Source: an uncultured Coriobacteriia bacterium
GTDB taxonomy: Bacteria > Actinomycetota > Coriobacteriia > Coriobacteriales > QAMH01
Length of the DNA: 9,717 nucleotides
Assembly (NCBI GenBank): GCA_949283445.1
Contig: CASDTD010000002.1
Span: forward strand, 1 to 9,717
Reading direction: 5' to 3'
The notes beneath the pieces are model-generated. The model had not been told where the DNA came from. It searched no databases and saw only the letters and a program-made list of their open reading frames with translations. The position numbers were made by a program, and so were the translations under genes. Shown here in pieces: positions 1-6,979 of this stretch. Position 1 is the stretch's first letter. Each line of letters starts with the position of its first letter.

Positions 1-336
1 GGCTTTCTGTGGTTCAACTGCTATCCGGCGAAAATCTTCATGGGCGACACGGGCTCGCTTGCCCTGGGCACGGCGTTTGCCGCAATCGCCGTCATCACGA
101 AAACCGAGCTCTTCAGCCTCATCATCGGCGGCCTGTTCGTCGTCGAGGCGTGCTCGGTCATCTTGCAGGTCGTCTATTTCAAGAAGACGCGAAAGCGCAT
201 CTTCCTCATGGCGCCGCTCCACCATCACTTCGAGAAGAAGGGGTGGTCGGAGACGACGGTCGTCATCCGTTTCTGGATCGTCTCGGCGCTGCTGGCCGGC
301 TTCGGGTTTGCCATTTACTTCACAGGCGCGATGTAG
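1..336 (+). CDS. mraY: MraY, phospho-MurNAc-pentapeptide transferase (C-terminal part)
   Basis: This frame is open from the first base of the window, so the gene begins upstream; about 111 C-terminal residues are present. MraY is the integral membrane enzyme that moves phospho-MurNAc-pentapeptide from UDP onto undecaprenyl phosphate, making lipid I on the inner leaflet. The visible part carries the family's signature [15 protein letters not shown] (residues 10-24 of the fragment), whose Asp belongs to the active site, then hydrophobic segments, then the conserved cytoplasmic loop [15 protein letters not shown] with the HHH motif, and a last membrane helix ending in FTGAM. The Gly-Gly usually seen after SLAL is Gly-Thr here, a minor change. 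The stop codon overlaps the murD ribosome binding site, so the two genes are surely co-transcribed. Identity is near certain. Confidence 0.97.
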   Translation, partial: GFLWFNCYPAKIFMGDTGSLALGTAFAAIAVITKTELFSLIIGGLFVVEACSVILQVVYFKKTRKRIFLMAPLHHHFEKKGWSETTVVIRFWIVSALLAGFGFAIYFTGAM

Positions 337-341
337 GAGGG
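335..341 (+). promoter_or_regulatory. Ribosome binding site of murD
   Basis: AGGAGGG lies 5 bases before the ATG at 347 and shares its first two bases with the mraY stop codon. It is close to the ideal anti-16S sequence and fixes the murD start; the open frame extends further upstream inside mraY but that part is not MurD-like. Confidence 0.85.
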
Positions 342-346
342 CTGTC

Positions 347-1717
347 ATGAGTCAGTCGGTCTGTATCCTCGGCCTGGGGCTTTCGGGCATCGTCGCGGCG
401 CGCCATGCGCTTGCCGCAGGCGATGACGTCACGATTTACGCCGGCGCGTCCTCGGAGAAGACCCGCGCTGCCGCGCAGGAGTTTTCCGCGCAGGGGGTTT
501 CGGTCATCTTCGACGATGAGCAGGTTGCCGGGCACTACGATCTGTGCGTTGCCTGTCCGGGCATCCCGCAGACTGGCGCGTTCTATCAAAACGCGCTGGC
601 TGCAAGCGATGAGCTTATCTCCGAGCCCGAGTACGCTTGGCGCTTCTCTCCCGAGAACTGGATCGCCGTCACGGGCACCAACGGCAAGACCACCACGACC
701 ACGCTCATCGCGCATCTGCTCAACGAATGCGGCAAAGACGCCGTGCTGTGCGGCAACACGCAGAAGGTGACGATTACCGAGGCGGCCGAGCAGCGCGCTG
801 CCGGCACGGCCATCGTGGCGGAGCTGTCGTCGTTTCAGCTCGCTTCGACGAGGGCGTTTGCGCCCCGCATCGCGGTGCTGCTCAACATCACGTCCGACCA
901 CATCGCCTGGCATGGCTCGCAAGAGGCCTATGCCCAGGCGAAGCTCGACATCTTCAAGAACCTGCAGGAGGGTTCGACGGCAGTCATCACCGATTCCGTG
1001 CCTGCCGCCGTCGAGCTCGTCGCCACGCTGCGTTCGCGCGGCGTGCGCGTTTTGACCGTGGGCGAGCGCCGCATGATCGATTGCACGTTCGCCGACGAGG
1101 CGGGCATCATGTGGTACGTGGACGCCGAAGGCAGTCAGCTGCGCATCGGCAGCGTGAACGAGCTCAAAATTAAGGGTACGCACAACGTGGAAAATGCGCT
1201 TGCCGCTGCAGCGGCGGCCATCGACTACGGGTGCTCTGTCGCGTCCGTGGCGCATGCGCTCACGACTTTCGCGCCGCTTTCGCACCGCATCGAGCCGTGT
1301 GGCAGCGTGAACGACGTTTCCTTCTACAACGATTCCAAGGCCACCAACGTCGACGCGACGCTCAAGGCGCTGACGGCGTTTGCAAGGCGCAAGGTCGTCT
1401 TGTTGGTGGGTGGACGTGACAAGGGCACCGATTTGTCCGAGCTCGTGATAGCGTGCGAGCGCGCCTGCAAGGCCGTCGTGTGCTATGGCGAGGGCGGGCA
1501 GCGTTTCTATGACGCGTTTGCCGCAAGCGGCCTGCCCCGCGTTCTCGCTTCCCATATGCGTGACGCGTTTTCGCGCGCCTGCGAGCTTGCCGAACCGGGA
1601 GACGTGGTCTTGCTTTCCCCGGCATGCGCCTCGTTCGACGAGTTCACCGGCTTTGTGCAGCGCGGCGACGTGTTCAAAGAGCTTGTCAGCGGCTATCGGG
1701 CAAAAACGGCTGGATGA
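347..1717 (+). CDS. murD: MurD, UDP-MurNAc-L-alanine:D-glutamate ligase
   Basis: A 456-residue cytoplasmic Mur ligase that adds D-glutamate to UDP-MurNAc-L-Ala with ATP. The N-terminal Rossmann-like UDP-binding domain opens with CILGLGLSG (6-14). The central ATPase domain has the P-loop GTNGKTTTT (110-118), ELSSFQL (159-165), NITSDH (180-185) and Lys199 in AKLDIF, the position of the carbamylated lysine in the E. coli enzyme. The C-terminal domain has GTHNVENALAA (277-287), YNDSKATN (327-334), GGRDKG (355-360) and SPACASFDEF (424-433), which mark it as MurD rather than MurC, MurE or MurF. Length is normal for the family. The loop after the P-loop domain reads GNTQKV instead of the usual GNIG (see findings). 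The start is the ATG behind a strong ribosome binding site, and its stop overlaps the ftsW start. Confidence 0.96.
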   Translation: MSQSVCILGLGLSGIVAARHALAAGDDVTIYAGASSEKTRAAAQEFSAQGVSVIFDDEQVAGHYDLCVACPGIPQTGAFYQNALAASDELISEPEYAWRFSPENWIAVTGTNGKTTTTTLIAHLLNECGKDAVLCGNTQKVTITEAAEQRAAGTAIVAELSSFQLASTRAFAPRIAVLLNITSDHIAWHGSQEAYAQAKLDIFKNLQEGSTAVITDSVPAAVELVATLRSRGVRVLTVGERRMIDCTFADEAGIMWYVDAEGSQLRIGSVNELKIKGTHNVENALAAAAAAIDYGCSVASVAHALTTFAPLSHRIEPCGSVNDVSFYNDSKATNVDATLKALTAFARRKVVLLVGGRDKGTDLSELVIACERACKAVVCYGEGGQRFYDAFAASGLPRVLASHMRDAFSRACELAEPGDVVLLSPACASFDEFTGFVQRGDVFKELVSGYRAKTAG

Positions 1718-3444
1718 CGCCTATGCCGATGCGCACGAAGAACACGGAAACGAAGCGAAGCGGCGCAACTGATTCCCCCAAACGCACGTCACAGGAATCG
1801 TCGGGAAAGCGAACGTCTGCCAAGGAATCTGCGCGTTTTTCGGGGCTGTTCGGCGCGCCGGCGCGCATTTTGGGGCCGCGTCTGCTGTTCATCGGCAGCG
1901 TCGTGCTGTTGTGCGCGCTCGGGCTGGTCATGGTGTACTCCGCATCGTCCATCGAGGCCTTCGACGAGTACCATGACGCCTCGTACTTCTTCGACCGCCA
2001 AGTCATGTTTCTGGCCGTCGGTGCGGTGGCCTGCATCGTGCTGGCGCTCGTTCCCTATTCGTTTTGGGGCAAGCCCGCAGTGTTCATCGTGCTGTGGCTC
2101 ATCGCCTGCATGATGCTCGCGCTCACCGCGTTCGGCGGGGGTATTTCGGCGCTGGGCGCGGAACGCTCCATCTCGCTTGGCGGCATAGCCCTGCAGCCTT
2201 CGGAGTTCGCAAAAATCGCCGTCATTCTCACGATAGCCTCGCTCATATCGATGCTCAAGAAAGGCGAGCTGTCGGTTCGCTACGCATTCGCGTTCATCGT
2301 TATCGCCGCGCTCGTTCCGATTTTCCTGATATACCGCCAGCCCGACCTGGGCACGGCCATCATCCTTATCGTTGGCCTGCTGAGCCTGATGGTGCTGTCC
2401 GGTGTATCCTGGAAACCCATTGCCGTCATCATTGGCGTGGCGGTGTTCTATTTTGTCGTGGTCTGCATCGTGCAGCCCTACCATATCGACCGCATCGTCG
2501 CGATGTTCGACCCATGGCTCGACCCTCAGGGCGATGGTTACCAGTCCATCCAGTCGTTTTACGCCTTTGGCTCCGGCGGCCTGTTCGGCACGGGGCTGGG
2601 TCTGTCGCGTCAGAAGTATCTGTACTTGCCCGAGGCGCATACCGACTTCATTTTCGCCATCATCGGCGAAGAGCTCGGGCTGGTGGGCACGTTGTTCACC
2701 GTGGGTCTGTTCGCCGTTTTCATCTTCGCCGGCATGCGCATCTGCCGCACGGCTCCGGACCTGCTGGGGTGCTTGTTCTCCGGTGGTCTGACGGTCATGA
2801 TCGGCTTTCAGGCGTGTGTCAACATCGCCCAGACCTGCGGTGTGGCACCGGTAACGGGCAAGGCACTTCCCCTCGTGAGCTACGGCGGTTCGTCGCTGCT
2901 CGCCACGTTGATGATGGTCGGCATCATCTTGTCGGTCTCGCGCTGCTCGCGCATCGGCATCGCGCACGAACGGCGGCGCGATGATCTCGTGGTGCTCGAC
3001 GGCGGCTCGGACGCCCGCGCCACACGGCACGGTCAGGATGCGAATCGGGTGGCAGCTCCTGCGGCAAAGCAGGGCAAGGTCATCTCGCTCATGGAACGCG
3101 TGCGTCCGAACCGGCCCGAGGCCGATGAGCGCCAAGCACGCTCCCGTGACCAGCGTTCCCGCTCGCGGCAGCGTACGACGTCGGGTCCGGACAGGAGGCG
3201 CAGTGCATCCGAAGAGCCGGATGCACGCCGTCGCCATGACGGGCAGAGCACACGGGGCAGGATCGAGTACCCGACGCGTTCGCGCGAATACGCGGCGCGT
3301 TCGCACCGTGTACGTCCGGCGTCTGGCTCGCGCATGACCGCAGACCAGCCGGATAGGGGACGTTCGGACACGTCGCGCCGTAGGCATACGGGCTCGTCTA
3401 CAAAACCTGCAAATCCTTCTGGTACAAACCGTAGGCACAGATAA
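1714..3444 (+). CDS. ftsW: FtsW, SEDS-family septal peptidoglycan polymerase
   Basis: FtsW is a polytopic membrane glycosyltransferase that polymerises lipid II at the septum with a partner class B PBP. I see about ten membrane segments between residues 57 and 408 and the SEDS hallmarks: MVYSASS (73-79), ISLGGIALQPSEFAK (153-167), YRQPDLGTA (207-215), GLFGTGLGLS (289-298), LPEAHTDFIFAIIGEELG (305-322) and LPLVSYGGSS (385-394). Asp311 in HTDF is the essential aspartate of the family. At 576 residues it is much longer than E. coli FtsW (about 414): there is a basic cytoplasmic N-terminus of about 55 residues and a 166-residue cytoplasmic tail (411-576) with 39 Arg but only 3 Lys, rich in Ser, Asp and Pro and probably disordered. 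The ATG at 1714 overlaps the murD stop (ATGA), suggesting translational coupling; no good ribosome binding site is visible, and ATGs at 1723 or 1729 are alternatives. FtsW is preferred over RodA because of the gene context. Confidence 0.95.
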   Translation: MTPMPMRTKNTETKRSGATDSPKRTSQESSGKRTSAKESARFSGLFGAPARILGPRLLFIGSVVLLCALGLVMVYSASSIEAFDEYHDASYFFDRQVMFLAVGAVACIVLALVPYSFWGKPAVFIVLWLIACMMLALTAFGGGISALGAERSISLGGIALQPSEFAKIAVILTIASLISMLKKGELSVRYAFAFIVIAALVPIFLIYRQPDLGTAIILIVGLLSLMVLSGVSWKPIAVIIGVAVFYFVVVCIVQPYHIDRIVAMFDPWLDPQGDGYQSIQSFYAFGSGGLFGTGLGLSRQKYLYLPEAHTDFIFAIIGEELGLVGTLFTVGLFAVFIFAGMRICRTAPDLLGCLFSGGLTVMIGFQACVNIAQTCGVAPVTGKALPLVSYGGSSLLATLMMVGIILSVSRCSRIGIAHERRRDDLVVLDGGSDARATRHGQDANRVAAPAAKQGKVISLMERVRPNRPEADERQARSRDQRSRSRQRTTSGPDRRRSASEEPDARRRHDGQSTRGRIEYPTRSREYAARSHRVRPASGSRMTADQPDRGRSDTSRRRHTGSSTKPANPSGTNRRHR

Positions 3445-3525
3445 CAATGCCGCAGCAGGTGCTGTGCGCTGTGCGATTTTCCCAGACGCGCACCGGCGTT
3501 TGGGCATGCGAGGAGAGGGTGCATC
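3445..3525 (+). other. Gap between ftsW and murG with a hairpin
   Basis: This is the only gap longer than 10 bases in the mraY-ftsQ block. It contains an inverted repeat, 3481-3489 pairing with 3496-3504 (9 pairs, one of them G-U) around a 6-base loop GCACCG. It ends 6 bases before the murG ribosome binding site and is not followed by a T run, so it does not look like an intrinsic terminator. It may affect ribosome access to murG or mRNA processing. No promoter or small gene is evident. Confidence 0.5.
3511..3518 (+). promoter_or_regulatory. Ribosome binding site selecting the TTG start of murG
   Basis: AGGAGAGG sits 7 bases before the TTG at 3526. No ATG or GTG is available in this frame between the ftsW stop and the conserved GGTAGH motif, so this site decides the unusual TTG start. 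Confidence 0.8.
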
Positions 3526-4626
3526 TTGTATTTCGTCATATCTGCCGGCGGCACGGCCGGTCATATCAACCCGGCACTGGCCGTCGCCGACGAGCTCAGA
3601 GGCCGCGGCCATGAGGTGCTGTTCGTCGGGACGCCCGACCACATAGAGAGCAAGCTGGCCTGCCAGGCGGGCTTTCCGTTCGTCGGCTTCGAGGTGAGCG
3701 GTTTCGACAAGGCGCATCCGCTCACGCTCATCTCGTCGGGCAGGAAGATCCTGAAGGCGACCAAGAAGGCCAAGGCGCTGTTTTCCGAACATCGCCCCGA
3801 TGCCGTCTTGACGTTCGGCGCCTACGTTTCCATTCCCGTGGGGCGCGCGGCGCATGAAATGGGCATTCCGCTGCTCGTGCACGAGCAGAATTCCGTCGTC
3901 GGCATGGCCAATTCGTATCTCGCCAAGTACGCCGACGTCATGGCCGTCACCTACGAAGAGTCCGTGGCGCAGCTGGAATCGAAAAGCACTCCCGTCGTCA
4001 TCGGCAACCCCGTGCGTGCCTCTATCGAGCACAGCAGTGCGGCGCGTGGCCGTGCGCTTTGCGGCGTACCCGAAGACGCGACGATGTTGCTCGTGTTCGG
4101 CGGCAGTCTGGGCGCGCAGCATCTCAACCGGGCTCTCGTGAACATGAAGGGCCGTCTGCTCGCGCTTGACAACTTCTATATCGTCCAATCGACAGGCGAA
4201 GCCGACCATGATGCCGTGGTCGAGCAGCTCGCGCTTACGCCCGAAGAGCAAAAGCGCTGGAAGGTGTTTTCCTACATCGACCAGATGGGGGATGTGCTCG
4301 CGGCTAGCGACTTGGTCGTTTCCCGTGCTGGCGCCTCGTCGCTTGCAGAAATCATGACGCTGGGCGTGCCGGCTGTGCTCGTTCCTTACCCGCACGCACG
4401 CGGCGACCATCAGACCTTGAACGCGCGCTCGTGCGTGGCGGCCGGGGCAGCATGCCTTGTCGCCGACAGCCAGGTCGAGACGGAGGAGTTTTCCGAATTG
4501 GTCCTCGATCTGCTTGCCGATACCGCCAAGCGTGATACTATGGCAGCCGCTTCCAAGAAACTTTCCGGGTCGGACGCGCGCAAGCGTCTGGCCGATATGG
4601 CCATTCAAGCAGCGGGGACGCGATAG
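3526..4626 (+). CDS. murG: MurG, lipid II synthase (GlcNAc transferase)
   Basis: MurG is a peripheral membrane GT-B glycosyltransferase (GT28) that transfers GlcNAc from UDP-GlcNAc to lipid I, giving lipid II on the cytoplasmic face. The 366-residue protein is normal in length. It has the N-terminal glycine loop SAGGTAGHINPA (6-17), LLVHEQNSVVG (115-125, motif HEQN at 119-122), the C-domain glycine loop GGSLGAQHLN (192-201), the nucleotide-sugar site SRAGASSLAEI (266-276) and the family signature PHARGDHQTLNA (289-300). Translation starts at TTG behind a good ribosome binding site; starting there leaves only five residues before the first glycine loop, as in other MurG proteins. The next gene, murC, begins 2 bases after the stop, and the product feeds the FtsW polymerase encoded just upstream. 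Confidence 0.97.
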   Translation: MYFVISAGGTAGHINPALAVADELRGRGHEVLFVGTPDHIESKLACQAGFPFVGFEVSGFDKAHPLTLISSGRKILKATKKAKALFSEHRPDAVLTFGAYVSIPVGRAAHEMGIPLLVHEQNSVVGMANSYLAKYADVMAVTYEESVAQLESKSTPVVIGNPVRASIEHSSAARGRALCGVPEDATMLLVFGGSLGAQHLNRALVNMKGRLLALDNFYIVQSTGEADHDAVVEQLALTPEEQKRWKVFSYIDQMGDVLAASDLVVSRAGASSLAEIMTLGVPAVLVPYPHARGDHQTLNARSCVAAGAACLVADSQVETEEFSELVLDLLADTAKRDTMAAASKKLSGSDARKRLADMAIQAAGTR

Positions 4627-4628
4627 AC

Positions 4629-6023
4629 GTGAGCGATATTTCCACTATTCATTTCATCGGCATCGGCGGCGTCGGCATGTCGGGCATCGCGCTCGTCGCG
4701 CACGAGCGCGGCTATGCGGTCAGCGGTTCCGACATGAAGGAGTCGCGCGCGACCCGCGCGCTTCGGGCGGCGGGCATCGAGGTGACCATCGGGCACGATG
4801 CAGCCAACGTGCCGCCTGACGCCGACGTGGTCGTCATCTCCACGGCCATTCCCGAGAAAAACCCGGAGCTCGTCGCCGCGCGCGAGCGGGGCGTGCAAGT
4901 GTGGCACCGTTCCCGCATGCTTGCCGCCTTGGGCGCGGGCAAAAAGACGCTCGCTTGCGCGGGCACGCACGGCAAGACGACGTCGTCTTCCATGCTTGCC
5001 ACGACCATCGACCGCATGGGGCTCGACCCGACCTTCCTCATCGGCGGCACGGTGGATGGTTACGACACGAACGCGAAGTGCGGCGAGGGCGAGTATTACA
5101 TCGTCGAGGCCGACGAATCTGACGGCTCGTTCGTGCACCTGTCGCCGTACGTCGCGCTCATAACCAATATCGAGCCCGACCATCTGGACCATTACGGCAC
5201 GCTCGACGCCATCTACGATGCATTCAGGGATTTCATCGCGCTTCTGCCTGACGAAGGCGCTGCCGTCGTGTGCGCCGACAACCCGCGTCTGGCCGAACTT
5301 GCCCGCTCCACGGGCAAACGCACGGTCGTCTACGGTGAGCAGGGTACTCCTGGTGCCGAGGTCACCTTCGAAATCGAGGGGCGCAGCGGCATCGGGTACG
5401 CGTTTACCGTGCGTTTCCCCGACGGGCAAAGCGTCCGCACGTCCATCTCGCGCAACCCCGGGCGCCACAACGTGCTCAACGCGACCGGCGTGCTTGCCGT
5501 CGTGTGGGCGTGCGGTCTCGATATCGAGAAAGGCGCCCAGGCGCTCTCGACGTTTTCGGGCGTGCGCCGTCGTTTCGATTTGATTGGCGAAGCTGCCGGC
5601 GTCACGGTCGTGGACGATTACGCGCACCATCCCACCGAAATCAAGGCGACGCTCGCCGCCGCCTCCAAGCTCGACTTCAAGCACGTGCACGTGCTGTTCC
5701 AGCCGCACCGGTATTCGCGTACGGAAAGCCTTGCCGATGCCTTTGGCGCGGCGTTTTCCGCAGCCGACGACGTGACGCTCATGGACGTGTATCCGGCGGG
5801 GGAGACCCCCATCCCGGGCGTTTCCGGCAAGACGGTCGTGGCTTCTATCTTGCGTCACGAGCCGCGCGCGCAGGTCGCGTGGATGCCGCACCGTCAGGAA
5901 ATCGTGCCGTTTCTCATGCACAAGCTGGTACCCGGTGACCTACTCATCACCATGGGGGCAGGCGATGTCACGAGCATGGCGCCGCAAGTGCTGGAGGCCT
6001 TGGAGAAGGGCCCTGCCGCGTGA
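4629..6023 (+). CDS. murC: MurC, UDP-MurNAc:L-alanine ligase
   Basis: A 464-residue cytoplasmic Mur ligase that starts the stem peptide by adding L-alanine to UDP-MurNAc. Motifs in order: GIGGVGMSG (11-19) in the UDP-binding domain; the P-loop AGTHGKTTSS (111-120), with the GTHGKT form typical of MurC; EADESDGSF (160-168); NIEPDHLDHYG (180-190); PGRHNVLNA (277-285); DDYAHHPTEI (329-338); QPHRYSRT (358-365); YPAGE (388-392); and GAGD (443-446). All three ligase domains are complete. The start is GTG, 2 bases after murG, with a weak purine-rich GGGGA stretch about 10 bases upstream; starting there leaves nine residues before the glycine loop, as expected. Its stop overlaps the murB start. MurC acts after MurB and before MurD. 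Confidence 0.96.
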   Translation: MSDISTIHFIGIGGVGMSGIALVAHERGYAVSGSDMKESRATRALRAAGIEVTIGHDAANVPPDADVVVISTAIPEKNPELVAARERGVQVWHRSRMLAALGAGKKTLACAGTHGKTTSSSMLATTIDRMGLDPTFLIGGTVDGYDTNAKCGEGEYYIVEADESDGSFVHLSPYVALITNIEPDHLDHYGTLDAIYDAFRDFIALLPDEGAAVVCADNPRLAELARSTGKRTVVYGEQGTPGAEVTFEIEGRSGIGYAFTVRFPDGQSVRTSISRNPGRHNVLNATGVLAVVWACGLDIEKGAQALSTFSGVRRRFDLIGEAAGVTVVDDYAHHPTEIKATLAAASKLDFKHVHVLFQPHRYSRTESLADAFGAAFSAADDVTLMDVYPAGETPIPGVSGKTVVASILRHEPRAQVAWMPHRQEIVPFLMHKLVPGDLLITMGAGDVTSMAPQVLEALEKGPAA

Positions 6024-6979
6024 GCGCGTTCGACGCCTATATCCGCTTAGACGGGCTGTTGGGAAGCACGGTCCTCACCGACGAGAACATGAGCAAGCAC
6101 ACCACCTATCGCATCGGTGGCCCTGCCAAGCTCTATATCGAGTGCGATTCCGTGTCCGACCTCGCTTTGACGCTGGACGTGCTTTCCGAAGAGGAAGTCG
6201 AGTGGACCGTCGTCGGGCGCGGCAGCAACCTGCTCGTCTCCGACGAGGGCTACGATGGCGCTGTCGTCGTCTTGGGCGGGGAGTTTTCCTGCTACGACTT
6301 CCAGGGGCTTGAAAAGAAGGGCGACGAGCATGTGCAGCCCGAGCCCGGCAGCGAGGTCTGTATCTCGGTCGGCGCGGGCAATGTCTTGTCCCGCTTGGTC
6401 CAAAAAGCGTATGGGTACGGGCTTTCCGGCCTCGAGTTCGCGGTGGGCATTCCCGGCACGGTGGGCGGCGCGCTGTTCATGAACGCGGGCAGCCGCGAGA
6501 GCTGGATGGGTGCCATCGTCGACACGGTCACCTCGTATAAGGCTGGCGAGGGCCTCAAGATGCGTCGTGGCGTGGAAATTTCGTGGGGGTACCGCACCAG
6601 CAACCTGCCCGCCGACGAGGTCATCGTCGAGTGCACCTTGCGCACGCAGGTCGCTGACAAGGCGGCTGTGGGTGCGCGCATGGAGGAGAGCCTGAAACGC
6701 CGCAAGGCCGTCCAGCCGCTCGATTTCGCGAGCTGTGGCAGCGTGTTTCGCAATCCGCCGGATCATTCTGCTGGCAGGCTCATACAAAGATGCGGGCTGA
6801 AAGGCGCCAGCTGCGGCGGGGCCAAGATTTCCGAGAAGCACGCCAATTTCATCGTCAATACCGGTTCTGCGACGGCGCAAGACGTGTTGACGCTCATTCA
6901 TCTTGCCCGCAATCGCGTGGAGGAAACGCATGGCATTAGACTTCGACCCGAGGTTAGATTCCTCGGGTTCGCGCAGTAG
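6020..6979 (+). CDS. murB: MurB, UDP-N-acetylenolpyruvoylglucosamine reductase
   Basis: MurB is a cytoplasmic FAD enzyme that reduces UDP-GlcNAc-enolpyruvate to UDP-MurNAc with NADPH. The 319-residue protein has the FAD-binding motifs TTYRIGGPAK (28-37), GRGSNLL (66-72) and GIPGTVGGALFMNAG (143-157), then YRTSNLP (191-197), the catalytic serine in CGSVFRNPP (Ser241), GAKISEKHANFIVN (267-280) and the catalytic glutamate in LRPEVRFLG (Glu311). Length and motifs fit type II MurB, as in Gram-positive bacteria. A polar insert at about 94-110 (GLEKKGDEHVQPEPG region) precedes the V-GAG strand. The GTG start lies in a GTGA overlap with the murC stop, suggesting coupled translation. The last 17 codons overlap the ftsQ reading frame, and Glu311 is encoded inside that overlap, so the murB end cannot be moved earlier. 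Confidence 0.96.
   Translation: MSAFDAYIRLDGLLGSTVLTDENMSKHTTYRIGGPAKLYIECDSVSDLALTLDVLSEEEVEWTVVGRGSNLLVSDEGYDGAVVVLGGEFSCYDFQGLEKKGDEHVQPEPGSEVCISVGAGNVLSRLVQKAYGYGLSGLEFAVGIPGTVGGALFMNAGSRESWMGAIVDTVTSYKAGEGLKMRRGVEISWGYRTSNLPADEVIVECTLRTQVADKAAVGARMEESLKRRKAVQPLDFASCGSVFRNPPDHSAGRLIQRCGLKGASCGGAKISEKHANFIVNTGSATAQDVLTLIHLARNRVEETHGIRLRPEVRFLGFAQ
6919..6924 (+). promoter_or_regulatory. Ribosome binding site of ftsQ inside murB
   Basis: GGAGGA lies 5 bases before the ATG at 6930. It selects this start over the TTG at 6903, which has no such site and would lengthen the overlap with murB. Confidence 0.7.

Noticed and set aside
320..1555. A 411-codon open frame on the - strand opposite murD
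   Set aside because: It is a shadow of murD codon bias; low-complexity basic protein with no motif.
1789..4608. A 939-codon open frame on the - strand opposite ftsW and murG
   Set aside because: It lies antisense to two clearly real genes, has no recognisable domain, is rich in Arg/His/Ala/Gly as expected from reading GC-rich codons backwards, and crosses the ftsW-murG gap without any gene signal.
4605..5921. A 438-codon open frame on the - strand opposite murC
   Set aside because: It is a shadow frame antisense to murC, with His/Arg/Ala-rich composition and no family resemblance.
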